The position numbers were made by a program, and so were the translations under genes. Below are positions 8,285 to 16,560 of a DNA stretch of 64,000 nt, one piece after another. The DNA comes from JAEWSN01 sp942493335 (lineage in GTDB: Bacteria > Bacillota > Clostridia > DSM-8532), in NCBI GenBank assembly GCA_942493335.1, contig OW818693.1, forward strand, positions 1,240,001 to 1,304,000, given 5' to 3'. The first letter of the stretch is position 1; each line of letters starts with the position of its first letter. Below the pieces are notes generated by a model. It saw only the letters and a program-made list of their open reading frames with translations, had not been told where the DNA came from and searched no databases.

Positions 8285-9574
8285 TCACGTTAAGTCCCCG
8301 AATCGTTGCGCCAGATCGCTGACCTTTTCCCGCAATTTGAAGATACAGTCGGTTTCCTTTGCGATGCCGCGAACGATATCCTCCGCCAGTGCCCGGCAGC
8401 TCGGAGCTCCGCATGCGCCGCAGTCCAGACCCGGCAGCCCTGCCTCGATGGCATCGATCTGCTGGAGCTTCTCCAGCGCCTTCTGCATGTCATCATCCAG
8501 TTTCAGCACGGGAATATAGGGCATGGCACGGGTCCATTCCAACTCAGTCGGATCCGCAACAAAACAATCCTTGTCGAAATCAGCCTCGTTGGCGGATTCT
8601 ATGACCGCCTGCAAGTTGGTTTTCGCGACAAACGGGTTCTCCACGGTCAGAGGACCGCCAAGGCAGCCTTCCAGGCAGGAGAGCGCCTCAATGAAATCCA
8701 CATCTTCCAGTCGTTCCTCGACGGTTTCCTCCAGGATGGCGATGATATTGGCGATGCCATGCACCGCAATATGCCTTCCTTTCTCGAGTGGGGCGCTTTC
8801 CCCGCCGGTACAGGCCCAAAGCACCCCCGCCGGTCCTGCCATGGCCGGATGGCCGGCAGCCGGTTCTCCATTCATTTTTTTCAGTTGTTCCAGGAGAAGC
8901 AGGTGAATGTCCTTCATGGCGAACACGGCATCCACATCGGATTTGTCCTTGCCGAATGGTGCCTTTACGCTTGTGACCTTCGCGGCACAAGGGGACAGGA
9001 AAAAGGCACCGATTTCGCCAACCGGAATGCCGGCGCGTGCGGAAGCACGGATTTTGGCCATGTGGGCGGCCACTTCCATGGGGGAATCGATGTGCAGGAG
9101 ATTATCAATGAGACTTGGGAAGCGTACCTGGATCAACCGGACAACAGCCGGGCAGGCGGTGGAGATGACAGGTTTTCTGATCTCGTGGGATTCAAGATAA
9201 CGGCGGGTCGCCTCGGAGACGACTTCTGCGGCCGCCGCGACCTCAAATACATCGTCGAAGCCGATACGAAGCAACGCATTCAGGATCTTGTCCCGCCCGA
9301 ATGAGGAATTGAATTGCCCATAGAGGGAAGGTGCAGGCAAAGCGATTTTGTACCGGAAATCCTCGATTCGCTCGAAGGGATCACTCACAGCCTTCTTGGC
9401 ATGGTAGGGACAGACGCGGATGCACTCACCGCAGTCTATGCATCGTTCGCGTGTGATTTCCGCCTTCCCGTTCCGTACGCGGATGGCTTCCGTCGGACAA
9501 TGCTTGATGCAGTTTGTGCAGCCTTTGCATTTGTCCTTGTCGAGGGTGACCGAGTGGAAGTATTCCTGACCCAT
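8285..9574 (-). CDS. [FeFe]-hydrogenase-like iron-sulfur protein with altered H-cluster loop (probable redox/H2 sensor)
   Basis: 429 residues, ATG at 9574 behind GCGGAGGAACAGG. Two 4Fe-4S motifs open the protein (CKGCTNCIKHC, residues 16-26; CIDCGECIRVC, 45-55). The hydrogenase large-subunit domain follows. Its L1 loop reads STACPAV, so C141 is kept but the first cysteine of canonical TSCCP (the proton-transfer Cys) is Ala140. L2 keeps C196 (SPCAAK) but lacks the usual Glu, and L3 keeps C300 and C304. A C-terminal Fe-S domain has C385, C388, C393 and C410. The cluster ligands are present while the proton-path residues are gone, so sensing fits better than H2 turnover. It is encoded between an RsbW-like ATPase and a DRTGG/PHP pair. 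Confidence 0.8.
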   Translation of the reverse strand: MGQEYFHSVTLDKDKCKGCTNCIKHCPTEAIRVRNGKAEITRERCIDCGECIRVCPYHAKKAVSDPFERIEDFRYKIALPAPSLYGQFNSSFGRDKILNALLRIGFDDVFEVAAAAEVVSEATRRYLESHEIRKPVISTACPAVVRLIQVRFPSLIDNLLHIDSPMEVAAHMAKIRASARAGIPVGEIGAFFLSPCAAKVTSVKAPFGKDKSDVDAVFAMKDIHLLLLEQLKKMNGEPAAGHPAMAGPAGVLWACTGGESAPLEKGRHIAVHGIANIIAILEETVEERLEDVDFIEALSCLEGCLGGPLTVENPFVAKTNLQAVIESANEADFDKDCFVADPTELEWTRAMPYIPVLKLDDDMQKALEKLQQIDAIEAGLPGLDCGACGAPSCRALAEDIVRGIAKETDCIFKLREKVSDLAQRFGDLT

Positions 9575-9601
9575 GGGCCTGTTCCTCCGCAGTCGTCCGC
9601 A

Positions 9602-10030
9602 TCAGCGGAAATGCACGATGATGTTGACGGAAGTGCCGCGCCCCTGTTCCGTATCAAGCCGGAATTCATCCGCGTGCTTCTTGATGTTCGGGAGACCCAT
9701 CCCGGCGCCGAATCCCATTTCACGGATACTGTCAGGCGCAGTGGACCATCCTTCCTGCATGGCAAGCTCGACATTGGGAATCCCGGGGCCTTCATCCGAG
9801 ATGCGGATGAGAATTTTCTTCCCGTCGATCTCCACATGGGCTTTTCCGCCATGTCCATGGATGACGGCGTTGATCTCCGCCTCATACATGGCGATGGATG
9901 TCCTTTTCACGATGTCCGGCGCCACACCCATCTGGTTGAGCAGTTTCCGCACACTGCTGGAAGCTTCGCCCGCCACCACGAAATCATTCGCCGGAATGTT
10001 GTATTCCCGAACGATGACGCCCGTGTCCAT
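9602..10030 (-). CDS. RsbW-like ATP-binding protein of the hydrogenase-associated cassette
   Basis: 142 residues and a stand-alone GHKL ATPase. The N box is AEINAVIHGHGG, the G1 box DEGPGIP, and the G2 region GFGAGMGLPNIKKHAD. It resembles anti-sigma factors and serine kinases of the SpoIIAB/RsbW group, but no sigma or STAS gene is adjacent. Its ATG overlaps the stop of the DRTGG gene upstream (TGATG), and the hydrogenase-like gene begins 27 nt after it, so it belongs to that transcription unit. A plausible role is as the kinase or anti-regulator whose partner is set by the Fe-S protein; this is inference from position only. Confidence 0.8.
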   Translation of the reverse strand: MDTGVIVREYNIPANDFVVAGEASSSVRKLLNQMGVAPDIVKRTSIAMYEAEINAVIHGHGGKAHVEIDGKKILIRISDEGPGIPNVELAMQEGWSTAPDSIREMGFGAGMGLPNIKKHADEFRLDTEQGRGTSVNIIVHFR

Positions 10031-10380
10031 CAGGACTCCTCATGACCGTGTATGCCCTGCTGGTACAGTTTCCCGCACGCTGCAAACATCGGCAGTCCGG
10101 TGGAAAGAATGGCAATACCCCTTTCCTCCGCCATTTCAACCATGGCGGGCTGAGGTTTCTTGCCCCTCACAAACACGACGACACGGATATCCATCATTTC
10201 AGCGGTCCGGATGACCTGCGGATTGACAAGCCCTGTGATCATCATGGCATTTTCCTTGGAAAACGCCATCACATCACTCATCAGATCAGCACCGCAGGCG
10301 GAGCAGATGTCCATTTCATGATCGTGGTTCACCGTAACGACTTCAGCGTCCAGCAACCTGGATATCTCTTCAATTTGCAT
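10030..10380 (-). CDS. DRTGG-domain protein (second of two)
   Basis: 116 residues. The ATG at 10380 has GAGG 7 nt upstream, so it is preferred to the GTG at 10386. The sequence contains a CSACGADLMSDVMAF segment with two cysteines, ITGLVNPQVIRTAEMMDI in place of the DRTGG loop, and an ILSTGLPMFAACGKLY tail with a further cysteine. The fold is that of small DRTGG ligand-binding proteins. It heads the cassette and is translationally coupled to the ATPase gene. The 91-nt repeated element lies 51 nt upstream, in its leader. Confidence 0.75.
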   Translation of the reverse strand: MQIEEISRLLDAEVVTVNHDHEMDICSACGADLMSDVMAFSKENAMMITGLVNPQVIRTAEMMDIRVVVFVRGKKPQPAMVEMAEERGIAILSTGLPMFAACGKLYQQGIHGHEES

Positions 10381-10430
10381 ATTCACACCTCAGGGCCCCA
10401 GCGGGGATCGGATGGAAGCAACCTTTTCTT

Positions 10431-10521
10431 GACCCGGCAACCAATTGGCATCGTTCTCGAAGACCGAATGTCGTTTGCATCAATTGCCGGAGTCCCATCC
10501 CATGTTCCATGTCTGCTGCCG
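10431..10521 (-). repeat. 91-nt conserved intergenic element, copy A
   Basis: Matches 33695-33785 without gaps at 71 of 91 positions. Read on the minus strand it starts CGGCAGCAGACATGG, contains GGGACTCCGGCAA at positions 26-38, and ends GTTGCCGGGTC. The 5' CGGCA and the internal CCGGCAA can each pair with the 3' TTGCCGG, so they are mutually exclusive partners. A small hairpin, TTCGG-TCT-TCGAG (with two G-U pairs), is TTCGG-TAT-CCGAA in copy B. It lies in the leader of the DRTGG gene. I cannot match it to a riboswitch family I know; a MITE-like repeat is the alternative. Confidence 0.7.
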
Positions 10522-10540
10522 TTATGAAAATGAAACAGCG

Positions 10541-10570
10541 ACATGCCGGAGCCCTTGGACTCCGGCATGT
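10541..10570 (-). terminator. Hairpin after the DUF1858 gene
   Basis: An 11-bp perfect stem, ACATGCCGGAG/CTCCGGCATGT, with an 8-nt loop lies 29 nt below the DUF1858 stop. The U-tract on the minus strand is weak (GTTTCATTTTC). It immediately precedes repeated element A, whose GGGACTCCGGCA resembles the stem sequence. Confidence 0.55.
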
Positions 10571-10599
10571 TTCTGCATGATTCGTAAGGGGAATCGGAT

Positions 10600-10800
10600 T
10601 CAGGCGCCGACGTGGGCGTTGAGCGCCTCAATGAGCTTGCTGGAATCAATGCCGTGTACGGCACAGGCATCCTCGATGCTTTCGCCGGAAGCGGAAGGAC
10701 ATCCGAGGCAATGCATGCCGTGTTGGATGAAGATGGGCGCCGTTGTGCGGTCCAACTTCAATACATCCATGATGATCATTTCACTGGTAATCTTGGCCAT
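10600..10800 (-). CDS. DUF1858-domain protein
   Basis: 66 residues, ATG at 10800 with AGGAGG just upstream. The whole protein is one DUF1858 domain: MIIMDVLKLDRTTAPIF, then HGMHCLGCPSASGESI with a CxxC redox pair. Such domains occur alone or fused to hybrid-cluster and DUF438 proteins and are thought to act as disulfide redox modules. It is the promoter-proximal gene above the redox-signalling cassette but is separated from it by a hairpin and repeated element A. Confidence 0.85.
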   Translation of the reverse strand: MAKITSEMIIMDVLKLDRTTAPIFIQHGMHCLGCPSASGESIEDACAVHGIDSSKLIEALNAHVGA

Positions 10801-11045
10801 AAAACCTCCTGTCAAGCATCTCCGACAGTGTGCCGGGATGTTGTCCGATGCGCGATGACTGTCTGATGCAATTATACCATCCTGCAAGGCCCTCGTGCAA
10901 TGACGTGCAAAGCGCGCTTGACGCTTCTCTTTCCCCTGTGTTACGTTGTTCTTGACCGTCCGGACGGCATGCAAAAACCCGACACTGCAGCCGAGGTACG
11001 GATATTCGATCGGAATCGGCGGAAGCCGGCAGGAAAGAGGTCCCC

Positions 11046-12260
11046 ATGAAATACATCACGCTGCTCTGTGACGGAATGGCCGATGTGCCCGTACCGGTCC
11101 TCGGCGGAAAAACGCCCATGGAGGCAGCCTGCAAACCGAATATGGACCACCTGTTCGAAACGGCGCTGACAGGTCTGGCAAAGACCGTGCCGGACGGTTT
11201 GCCGGCCGGAAGCGATGTCGCCAATCTTTCCGTCTTCGGGTATCCGCCCGCCGTGCACTATACGGGCCGTTCCCCACTGGAAGCGGTCAGCATGGGTCTG
11301 GTCCTTCGCGACGGGGATGCCGCCCTGCGCTGCAACCTGGTCACACTCGGCGGGGACGGTCCGTTGCATGCGCGGACCATGGCGGACTACAGTGCCGGTG
11401 AAATCGGAACGGAGGAAGCGCGGGAATTGATGCTTTCCGTGGCGGCGGCACTCGATGCGGACGGACTTGCCTTTCACCCCGGAATCAGTTATCGCCATTG
11501 CCTGATCTGGGCGGACGGTCCACTGGACATCCGTCTCACCCCGCCGCATGACATCAGCGGCAAACCGGTTTCCGAATGGCTTCCTGCAGGACCCGGCGGA
11601 GAGATTGCCCGCAACCTGATGGAACGTTCTCTCGCTGTTCTCGAAGCGCATCCCGTGAACAAGGCTCGCATCGCTCGGGGCGTGAATCCTGCAAACGCGA
11701 TCTGGCTTTGGGGACAGGGCAGTCGGCCTGCGCTCCCGGATTTTACTGAAACTTTCGGCATCCGTGGCGCTGTCATTTCCGCCGTGGACCTGATCAAGGG
11801 CATCGGCATTGCAGCCGGTCTCCGTTCCATCGATGTTCCCGGCGCCACCGGCAACCTGCACACCAACTATCGGGGAAAGGCGGACGCTGCGCTGGCGCAG
11901 CTGGAAGAGGGCGCCGACTTCGTTTACATCCATGTGGAAGCGCCGGATGAATGCGGACACCAGGGTCAGGCGGAGGAAAAAACCGCCTCCATCGGCCGAA
12001 TCGACGCGGAACTGCTGTCCGTCCTGCTTGCGCGGCTGCCTGCCATGGGTGATTTCCGCATGCTCATTCTGCCGGATCATCCCACGCCGGTTGGAATCCG
12101 CACCCACACCCGCAATCCGGTTCCCTTCCTTCTGTACGACAGCCGGAAGAGCCAGGCGGTGGCGGGGCAGGCTTCCACTTTCACGGAAAAGACAGCGGAG
12201 ACCGGTCTCTATGTACCTGAAGCGCATGTCCTGATGAACTGGCTGCTGGAACGAAAATAA
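11046..12260 (+). CDS. apgM: 2,3-bisphosphoglycerate-independent phosphoglycerate mutase, archaeal (ApgM) type
   Basis: 404 residues, ATG at 11046 behind AAAGAGGTCCCC. Interconverts 3- and 2-phosphoglycerate in glycolysis without a diphospho cofactor. The N-terminal LLCDGMADVP carries the metal-binding Asp of the alkaline-phosphatase superfamily, with the nucleophile region SDVANLSVFGY. C-terminal metal ligands lie in VEAPDECGHQG and LPDHPTPVGIRTHTRNPVP. The length agrees with ApgM (about 400) and not with the 510-residue GpmI. Single-gene unit, ending in a hairpin and facing the PP2C-like/LysM gene tail to tail. Confidence 0.92.
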   Translation: MKYITLLCDGMADVPVPVLGGKTPMEAACKPNMDHLFETALTGLAKTVPDGLPAGSDVANLSVFGYPPAVHYTGRSPLEAVSMGLVLRDGDAALRCNLVTLGGDGPLHARTMADYSAGEIGTEEARELMLSVAAALDADGLAFHPGISYRHCLIWADGPLDIRLTPPHDISGKPVSEWLPAGPGGEIARNLMERSLAVLEAHPVNKARIARGVNPANAIWLWGQGSRPALPDFTETFGIRGAVISAVDLIKGIGIAAGLRSIDVPGATGNLHTNYRGKADAALAQLEEGADFVYIHVEAPDECGHQGQAEEKTASIGRIDAELLSVLLARLPAMGDFRMLILPDHPTPVGIRTHTRNPVPFLLYDSRKSQAVAGQASTFTEKTAETGLYVPEAHVLMNWLLERK

Positions 12261-12297
12261 GGGACTGCCCTGCACCTCTTGGGTTCAGGACAGTCCC
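12261..12297. terminator. Hairpin between convergent genes
   Basis: GGGACTG at 12261 pairs with CAGTCCC ending at 12297, with an inner CCTG/CAGG. It begins right at the apgM stop. There is no clear U-tract on the plus strand. Fifteen bases (AAGGGACTGCCCTGC) are identical to the hairpin at 21918. Confidence 0.55.
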
Positions 12298-12383
12298 TGC
12301 CATGACATGTCAAAACGCATTCCAACCCGTCCGGGATGCCTTTCACCGCATCCCTTCCTTTGGTGCAATCCCTTCGCGACGCA

Positions 12384-13739
12384 TTATTTCAAGGCTTCCA
12401 CCGGAGGGATTTTCAATACCTGCCCGGGTTGCAGCTTGGACGGATCCGTGATGTTGTTGTAGGTGGAGAATTCATCTACCAGCGCGGCATTTTTGTAGAA
12501 CTTCGTCACGATACGGCTCAGCGTGTCGCCCTTTTGAACGGTGTATGTCTCGGGATTCGCTGCCGGAGCGGACGCGGATGGTTCCGGTGTGACTTCCGGC
12601 GTCGCCGTTTCAGACGGTTCCGGCGTGGCTGCGGGGTCCGGCGTCGCTTCCGGATTATCCGATGCAGGAGCTGATGCCGTTGGGGTCGGGGATGCGCTCC
12701 CGGACGCCTGCGCAGCGTTGGTCTGCGGATTGAAGAACGAACTGATGATGAAATAGAGAATGGCGATCACTACCAGCACCGTAACGACGGAGAGGCCTGC
12801 AAACACCAGATTGTCCCGCCCCGTTGGCTTGCGGTTGTACTTGTAGGTGACTGCCGGCGTCTTGCTCAGCGCATCGACACGGGATTTCAGCATGGGCCTG
12901 CGTGCCGCGCCCTGCACGTCGTAGATTTTCTCGATCTGGACCACCAGCGCGGTGAGATCGCCCCGGGTGGTGCGTTTCATGGCTTCCGTGACGATCTTCC
13001 CGGACAGGGAAACACTTTCGCCGCCGCCGGCCAGAATATCCTCGATCCGTTCCTCACCGAGCGCTTCGAAAGCGCCGTGGCTGATGAGCAGGAAGGTGTC
13101 GTGTTCACAAAAGGGAACCGGCTCGGAGAGAATGACGGGGCCTTCCGGTTCATCGTCCTCCACATCCGCATCTTCCGGAATGATGAGATCTTCCCTTTCC
13201 GCATCTTCCTCGGTCAAAACACCCATGCGGACCAGACGTTCCCGCTTCGTGTTTTCACGGGCGAGGGAAGTGAAGGTCTCCTCCCGCATCAGGTAGACAT
13301 GACCGAGCCCCGCGGTTGCCGCCACGGCACAGCCATCGGCAAGCAGCAGGCCGGAAAAGCCCACACGGCGCTTGTCGTCACTTTCCGGAGTGTGATTCAT
13401 TTCAAGAATGCTGTCCAGCATGCGCATGGACTCGCCCACACGGCTGGAAAGCTCTTTCGCCTTGGATTCGATGTCTCCGCCATTGACCGCAATCTTTTCA
13501 TGGATCCGCACAAGATCCCGGTTGATGGAAACGCTGGCGCTCGCTTCTGCGGCATTTTCCATATTGTCCGCCACCGAGAACAGATAGTCGCTTCCTCGGT
13601 TTTCAAGGGAGGCCTGGATATTGTCGAGATGGGGCTCGGACTGGAAACGTCCGTTCATGTAGAAATCGGACATGTTCCTGCTTCTTCCGTACCCCATGCG
13701 CGAGTGGAGACACGCGTTGATTCGAATCACGTTGCTCAT
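12384..13739 (-). CDS. Membrane protein with PP2C-like cytoplasmic domain and C-terminal LysM domain
   Basis: 451 residues. The ATG at 13739 is chosen because GAGGAG lies 6-7 nt upstream. The N-terminal 280 residues resemble a PP2C-type phosphatase or pseudo-phosphatase: NRGSDYLFSVADNM, LLADGCAVAATAGLGHVYL and HDTFLLISHGAFEAL. Several metal-binding aspartates of PP2C are not evident. One transmembrane helix (FAGLSVVTVLVVIAILYFII) is followed by a linker rich in Ser, Pro, Thr, Ala and Glu, then a LysM domain starting YTVQKGDTLSRIVTKFY that should bind peptidoglycan. This is the reverse polarity of PASTA kinases: wall binding outside, phosphatase-like inside. No kinase gene is nearby. Confidence 0.75.
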   Translation of the reverse strand: MSNVIRINACLHSRMGYGRSRNMSDFYMNGRFQSEPHLDNIQASLENRGSDYLFSVADNMENAAEASASVSINRDLVRIHEKIAVNGGDIESKAKELSSRVGESMRMLDSILEMNHTPESDDKRRVGFSGLLLADGCAVAATAGLGHVYLMREETFTSLARENTKRERLVRMGVLTEEDAEREDLIIPEDADVEDDEPEGPVILSEPVPFCEHDTFLLISHGAFEALGEERIEDILAGGGESVSLSGKIVTEAMKRTTRGDLTALVVQIEKIYDVQGAARRPMLKSRVDALSKTPAVTYKYNRKPTGRDNLVFAGLSVVTVLVVIAILYFIISSFFNPQTNAAQASGSASPTPTASAPASDNPEATPDPAATPEPSETATPEVTPEPSASAPAANPETYTVQKGDTLSRIVTKFYKNAALVDEFSTYNNITDPSKLQPGQVLKIPPVEALK

Positions 13740-14247
13740 CGGCTTCTCCTCTTCAGCACCTCTTCCGCCTGGCGGAAGAACGAAATCCGCGGCAGCTTCT
13801 TGTCTGCTTTTGTGACTGGCTCCATGTTTCCCTGCATTTCCGATCCCATATACGCCCTCATCATACCATATACGGGATTTTCCATGCAACACGCACGCAA
13901 CAACGGATTCATGCGATTTTTGCCACCTTTTGCTCTGGTTATTGTTAATCGTCTTTATCCCTTCTTGTATAGCGGAAGGGACAACGGGTGTAAGTATCCA
14001 CTTTTCCCCTGTTCGCGTCCGAAGGAACATTGACATCCCGCAAGGGCTCCATCATAATGAAGACAGAACCGGCCATGAAACACAGTGGGCCGGACAATCA
14101 GATGGAACCCCCTGCAACTGGCGGAACAGCGGACAAAACCGCAGCGGAGCATGGGGAAGAAACGCCGGCCGCCTGGGCAGATTTCCCTTATCAAGGGTCA
14201 TTTGCGCCGGGTTTTTTAGTATCCTCAAATGCGGTGGAGGAATCTGT
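13740..14247. other. 508-bp divergent intergenic region
   Basis: Separates the LysM gene (minus) from pflB (plus). It holds an AT-rich stretch around 13925-13975 with TTGTTA (13942) and TGTATAG (13966-13972), 20 nt apart, a weak promoter for pflB. A TTGTTAA half-site there resembles half of a Rex operator, but no second half is present. A plus-strand open frame from 14030 overlaps the start of pflB out of frame and has no family resemblance. Nothing else is recognised. Confidence 0.4.
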
Positions 14248-16485
14248 ATGGAGATCGGAAAGGCCTGGGACCAGTTTATTGGCGGACGCTGGCAATTGGA
14301 TGTCGATGTCCGCGATTTCATTGTAAAGAACTATACACCCTATGACGGGAATGAATCCTTCCTGACAGAGGTCACCGACCGGACGGCAAAACTGTGGTCA
14401 CAGTGCGCGGAGCTGCTGGAACGGGAATTGGCACTGGGCGGCGTCCTGGACATCGATACAGGGACCATTTCCGGCATCAGCCGGCATGCGGCAGGCTACA
14501 TCGACAGGAATCTGGAAACGGTCGTCGGATTGCAGACGGACGCCCCCCTCAAACGCGCCGTCAACCCGTTCGGCGGCATCCGTCTCGCAGTGCAGGCCGC
14601 ACACGCCTATGGAAGAGAGGTCCCCGATGAAATCGTCGACCTTTTCACCCAACATCGGCGGACACACAATGACGGCGTGTTCGCCGCTTATACCCAGGAG
14701 ATGCGGCGCGCCCGAAAAAGCGGCGTCATCACGGGCCTGCCGGATGCCTATGGCCGAGGCCGCATTGTCGGCGACTACCGGCGTGTCGCGCTATATGGCA
14801 CAACCCGCCTGATTGAAGCCAAACAGTCGGATCTGGATGTGATGCTGGACCGCGACATGGATGACGAAACCATCCGGCTCCGGGAAGAGGTCACGGATCA
14901 AATCCATGCGCTGCGCGACCTGGAAAACCTCGGAGACAAATACGGGTTCGATCTGAGGACTCCGGCCTTCACCGCAGCCGAAGCGATCCAGTGGACTTAC
15001 CTCGCCTTTCTCGGCGCAGTCCAGGAAACCAATGGCGCCGCGAATTCCATCGGCAGGATTTCTACGTTTCTGGACATTTACCTGGAGCGGGACCAAAAGG
15101 CCGGACGGATCTCCGAATCGGAAGCGCAGGAGCTGATCGACCAGCTCATCATCAAGCTGCGCCTGATCCGCCATTTGCGGACGCCGGACTACAACGACCT
15201 TTTCGCCGGCGACCCGCTGTGGATTACGGAATCCCTGGGCGGCATGGCGCAGGACGGCCGGCACATGGTCACCCGCACCACCTACCGTTTCCTGCATACG
15301 CTGGACCATCTCGGGACCTCGGCCGAACCGAATCTGACCATCCTGTGGTCCACCCGCCTGCCCGACAACTTCAAGCGGTATTGCGCAAAGGTGAGCATCG
15401 CAACCAGCACCGTCCAGTATGAAAACGATGATGTGATGCGGCCGGACTACGGCGATGACTACTGTATCTCCTGCTGTGTCTCCGCCATGCGCGTCGGCAA
15501 GGACATGCAGTTCTTCGGCGCGCGCTGCAACCTGCCAAAGCTGCTCCTGCTTGCCTTGAACGGAGGCCGCGACGAATTGACCGGTGAGCAGGTCGCTCCG
15601 GAAAGCGAGCCGTATGCGGACGAATACCTTGACTACGAAAAGGTGCACAAACGCTTTCTTGCCTTGCAGAAATGGCTGGCCCGCCTGTATGTGAACACCA
15701 TGAACACCATCCACAGCATGCACGACAAATATGCCTATGAACGCCTGATGATGGCGCTCCATGATACGGATGTCCATCGCTTCATGGCATTCGGGATTGC
15801 AGGCCTGTCCGTTGTGGCGGATTCCTTCAGCGCCATGCGGCATACCTATGTCCGCTGTATCCGGGATGGCGGCGGTCTGATCACGGATTTCGAAATTCTC
15901 GGAGAATTCCCGAAGTTCGGCAACGACGACGACCGCGTGGATTCGCTTGCGGCGGAACTGGTGCGCGGCTTCAACAACGAGCTTCGCAAATCAACCGCCT
16001 ATCGGGGCGCAGAGCATACCCTTTCCATTCTGACCATCACCTCGAATGTGGTCTACGGAAAGAAAACAGGCTCCACGCCGGACGGACGAAAAAAGGGGGA
16101 ACCATTCGCGCCGGGTGCGAATCCGATGCACGGGCGCGACATGATGGGCGCGCTGGCCACGCTGAATTCCCTGGCGAAGCTGCCGTATGCCTCCTGCAAG
16201 GATGGCATCTCCCTCACGTTGTCCCTCCTCCCCCATGCGCTGGGAACGGAGGAACGGTTCCGCCTGCGCAACTTCGGCGCGTTGCTGGATGGCTACTTCC
16301 TCCAGGGCGGGCATCACGCGAACATCAACGTGCTGGATCGTGCCACACTGGAAGACGCCATGGCGCATCCGGAGAAGCACCCGCAGCTGACCATACGTGT
16401 TTCGGGTTATGCGGTCCTTTTCAACCGCCTCACGCAGGCCCAACAGCGGGAAGTCATTTCGCGTACCTTCCACGAGGCGATGTGA
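14248..16485 (+). CDS. pflB: Formate C-acetyltransferase (pyruvate formate-lyase)
   Basis: Cleaves pyruvate with CoA to acetyl-CoA and formate by a glycyl-radical mechanism. The ATG at 14248 has GGAGG 7 nt upstream and gives 745 residues, the typical PflB length; upstream in-frame starts are not supported. The thiyl pair is C409-C410 in CISCCVSAMR. The glycyl radical is G720 in RVSGYAVLF, followed by the usual LTQAQQREVISRTFHE end. IDRNLETVVGLQTDAPLKRA and DYCISCC are strongly PflB-like, distinguishing it from diol dehydratases and choline lyase. The activase gene follows 75 nt later. Confidence 0.97.
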   Translation: MEIGKAWDQFIGGRWQLDVDVRDFIVKNYTPYDGNESFLTEVTDRTAKLWSQCAELLERELALGGVLDIDTGTISGISRHAAGYIDRNLETVVGLQTDAPLKRAVNPFGGIRLAVQAAHAYGREVPDEIVDLFTQHRRTHNDGVFAAYTQEMRRARKSGVITGLPDAYGRGRIVGDYRRVALYGTTRLIEAKQSDLDVMLDRDMDDETIRLREEVTDQIHALRDLENLGDKYGFDLRTPAFTAAEAIQWTYLAFLGAVQETNGAANSIGRISTFLDIYLERDQKAGRISESEAQELIDQLIIKLRLIRHLRTPDYNDLFAGDPLWITESLGGMAQDGRHMVTRTTYRFLHTLDHLGTSAEPNLTILWSTRLPDNFKRYCAKVSIATSTVQYENDDVMRPDYGDDYCISCCVSAMRVGKDMQFFGARCNLPKLLLLALNGGRDELTGEQVAPESEPYADEYLDYEKVHKRFLALQKWLARLYVNTMNTIHSMHDKYAYERLMMALHDTDVHRFMAFGIAGLSVVADSFSAMRHTYVRCIRDGGGLITDFEILGEFPKFGNDDDRVDSLAAELVRGFNNELRKSTAYRGAEHTLSILTITSNVVYGKKTGSTPDGRKKGEPFAPGANPMHGRDMMGALATLNSLAKLPYASCKDGISLTLSLLPHALGTEERFRLRNFGALLDGYFLQGGHHANINVLDRATLEDAMAHPEKHPQLTIRVSGYAVLFNRLTQAQQREVISRTFHEAM

Positions 16486-16560
16486 GACGTCAGGGAAGTT
16501 GGCTTGCGGACTTGGGCCCTTCGGATACAGACACTTGGGCGTGAAATCGGAGGCAATCGG

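Noticed and set aside
10431..10521. Known riboswitch (TPP, FMN, SAM, c-di-GMP, Moco, THF, ZTP, fluoride)
   Set aside because: I compared the core GGGACTCCGGCAA and flanks with the consensus sequences I remember and found no match; a covariance search would be decisive.
10941..12275. A 444-codon minus-strand frame
   Set aside because: Antisense to apgM, whose catalytic motifs are complete; low-complexity Arg/Gly/Pro-rich translation.
13942..13973. Rex operator upstream of pflB
   Set aside because: Only a TTGTTAA half-site is present, without the inverted partner.
13930..14247. N-terminal extension of pflB by about 106 codons
   Set aside because: The normal PflB start with a GGAGG site is at 14248 and the extension shows no conserved sequence.
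14030..14326. Small plus-strand ORF before pflB
   Set aside because: Overlaps pflB out of frame, no convincing ribosome site, no similarity recognised.
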